Assembly: GCA_026391235.1 (NCBI GenBank)
Contig: JAPLDV010000357.1
Coordinates: 1 to 5,500, forward strand
Direction: 5' to 3'
DNA from: Bacteroidia bacterium
Lineage (GTDB): Bacteria; Bacteroidota; Bacteroidia; Bacteroidales; UBA12481
Length of the DNA: 5,500 nt
The notes below the pieces were generated by a model, which saw only the letters and a list, made by a program, of their open reading frames with translations, made no database searches and was not told where the DNA came from. Position numbers and translations under genes: made by a program. Each line of letters opens with the position of its first letter. Positions within the stretch are counted from its first letter, which is position 1. Below, piece by piece: positions 5,423 to 5,500 of the stretch.

Positions 5423-5500
5423 TTACATTTGCGGTCCCAGCACAAAATGGAACTGACTGTGGTTTTTACCGGTTGTACCCGGGATTTCATCAAATCCATA
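5423..5500 (-). CDS. bamA: BamA/Omp85-type outer-membrane assembly protein, C-terminal end only
   Basis: Twenty-five codons and the TAA stop (5423-5425) are visible; the rest lies beyond the right edge. The residues YGFDEIPG followed by HSQFHFVLGPQM resemble the last beta-strand of Bacteroidota BamA proteins, where an FHFxxG segment forms the C-terminal beta-signal. BamA is the outer-membrane barrel that inserts other beta-barrel proteins. The assignment rests on this short tail plus its position directly upstream of two skp/ompH genes, which is the standard order. The last residue is Met instead of the usual aromatic residue. Confidence 0.8.
   Translation of the reverse strand, partial: YGFDEIPGTTGKNHSQFHFVLGPQM

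Noticed and set aside
1..5500. CRISPR array, phage, toxin-antitoxin or defence system
   Set aside because: There are no regularly spaced repeats, integrase or phage genes, or small paired genes. All coding sequences are recognisable housekeeping families.

Overview
The window comes from a Bacteroidota (Bacteroidetes) chromosome, probably an anaerobic or facultative member. Three observations support this. The gene order bamA – ompH/skp – ompH/skp – murI is typical of the phylum. Two promoters match the Bacteroidetes sigma-ABfr consensus (-7 box TAnnTTTG). Several starts lack a Shine-Dalgarno sequence and sit in A/T-rich leaders. The base composition is moderate and looks even throughout, and I see no clear sign of horizontal transfer.

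Layout. (1) Positions 1-2468, minus strand: korAB, encoding a two-subunit 2-oxoacid (probably 2-oxoglutarate):ferredoxin oxidoreductase. korA is complete, with the gamma domain fused to the alpha domain. korB is cut by the left window edge after 206 codons. (2) Positions 2469-2841: a 373-bp divergent intergenic region. It holds the korAB promoter, a 10-bp tandem repeat in the korA leader, a GC-rich palindrome inside a possible decayed small mobile element, and a very good promoter for the rightward gene. (3) Positions 2842-3360, plus strand: a gamma-carbonic-anhydrase-family protein. Its 3' end overlaps the convergent murI gene by 13 bp. (4) Positions 3348-5500, minus strand: a cell-envelope cluster transcribed leftward. 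It contains the last 25 codons of a BamA-type outer-membrane assembly protein, two tandem Skp/OmpH-type periplasmic chaperones, and glutamate racemase. A strong intrinsic terminator lies after the second chaperone gene, and its U-tract abuts the murI start codon.

How the genes work together. BamA and the Skp-like chaperones form the outer-membrane protein insertion route: the chaperones hold unfolded porins in the periplasm and the BAM complex inserts them. MurI supplies D-glutamate for peptidoglycan, so the whole cluster concerns the envelope. KorAB links the TCA cycle (2-oxoglutarate and succinyl-CoA) to ferredoxin. The neighbouring gamma-carbonic-anhydrase homologue could in principle manage CO2/bicarbonate around this CO2-exchanging enzyme, but that link is only inferred from adjacency.

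Start sites. For korA, the gamma-CA gene and the second ompH gene, the longest open frame begins at a TTG. In the first two, that TTG is part of the promoter -7 box, so I chose the internal ATG. For murI, the longest frame starts upstream of the terminator hairpin, and I chose the ATG just after it.

I see core housekeeping genes and no convincing new biological system. The points most worth a second look are the terminator/murI-start arrangement, the tandem repeat in the korA leader and the two palindromic repeats.
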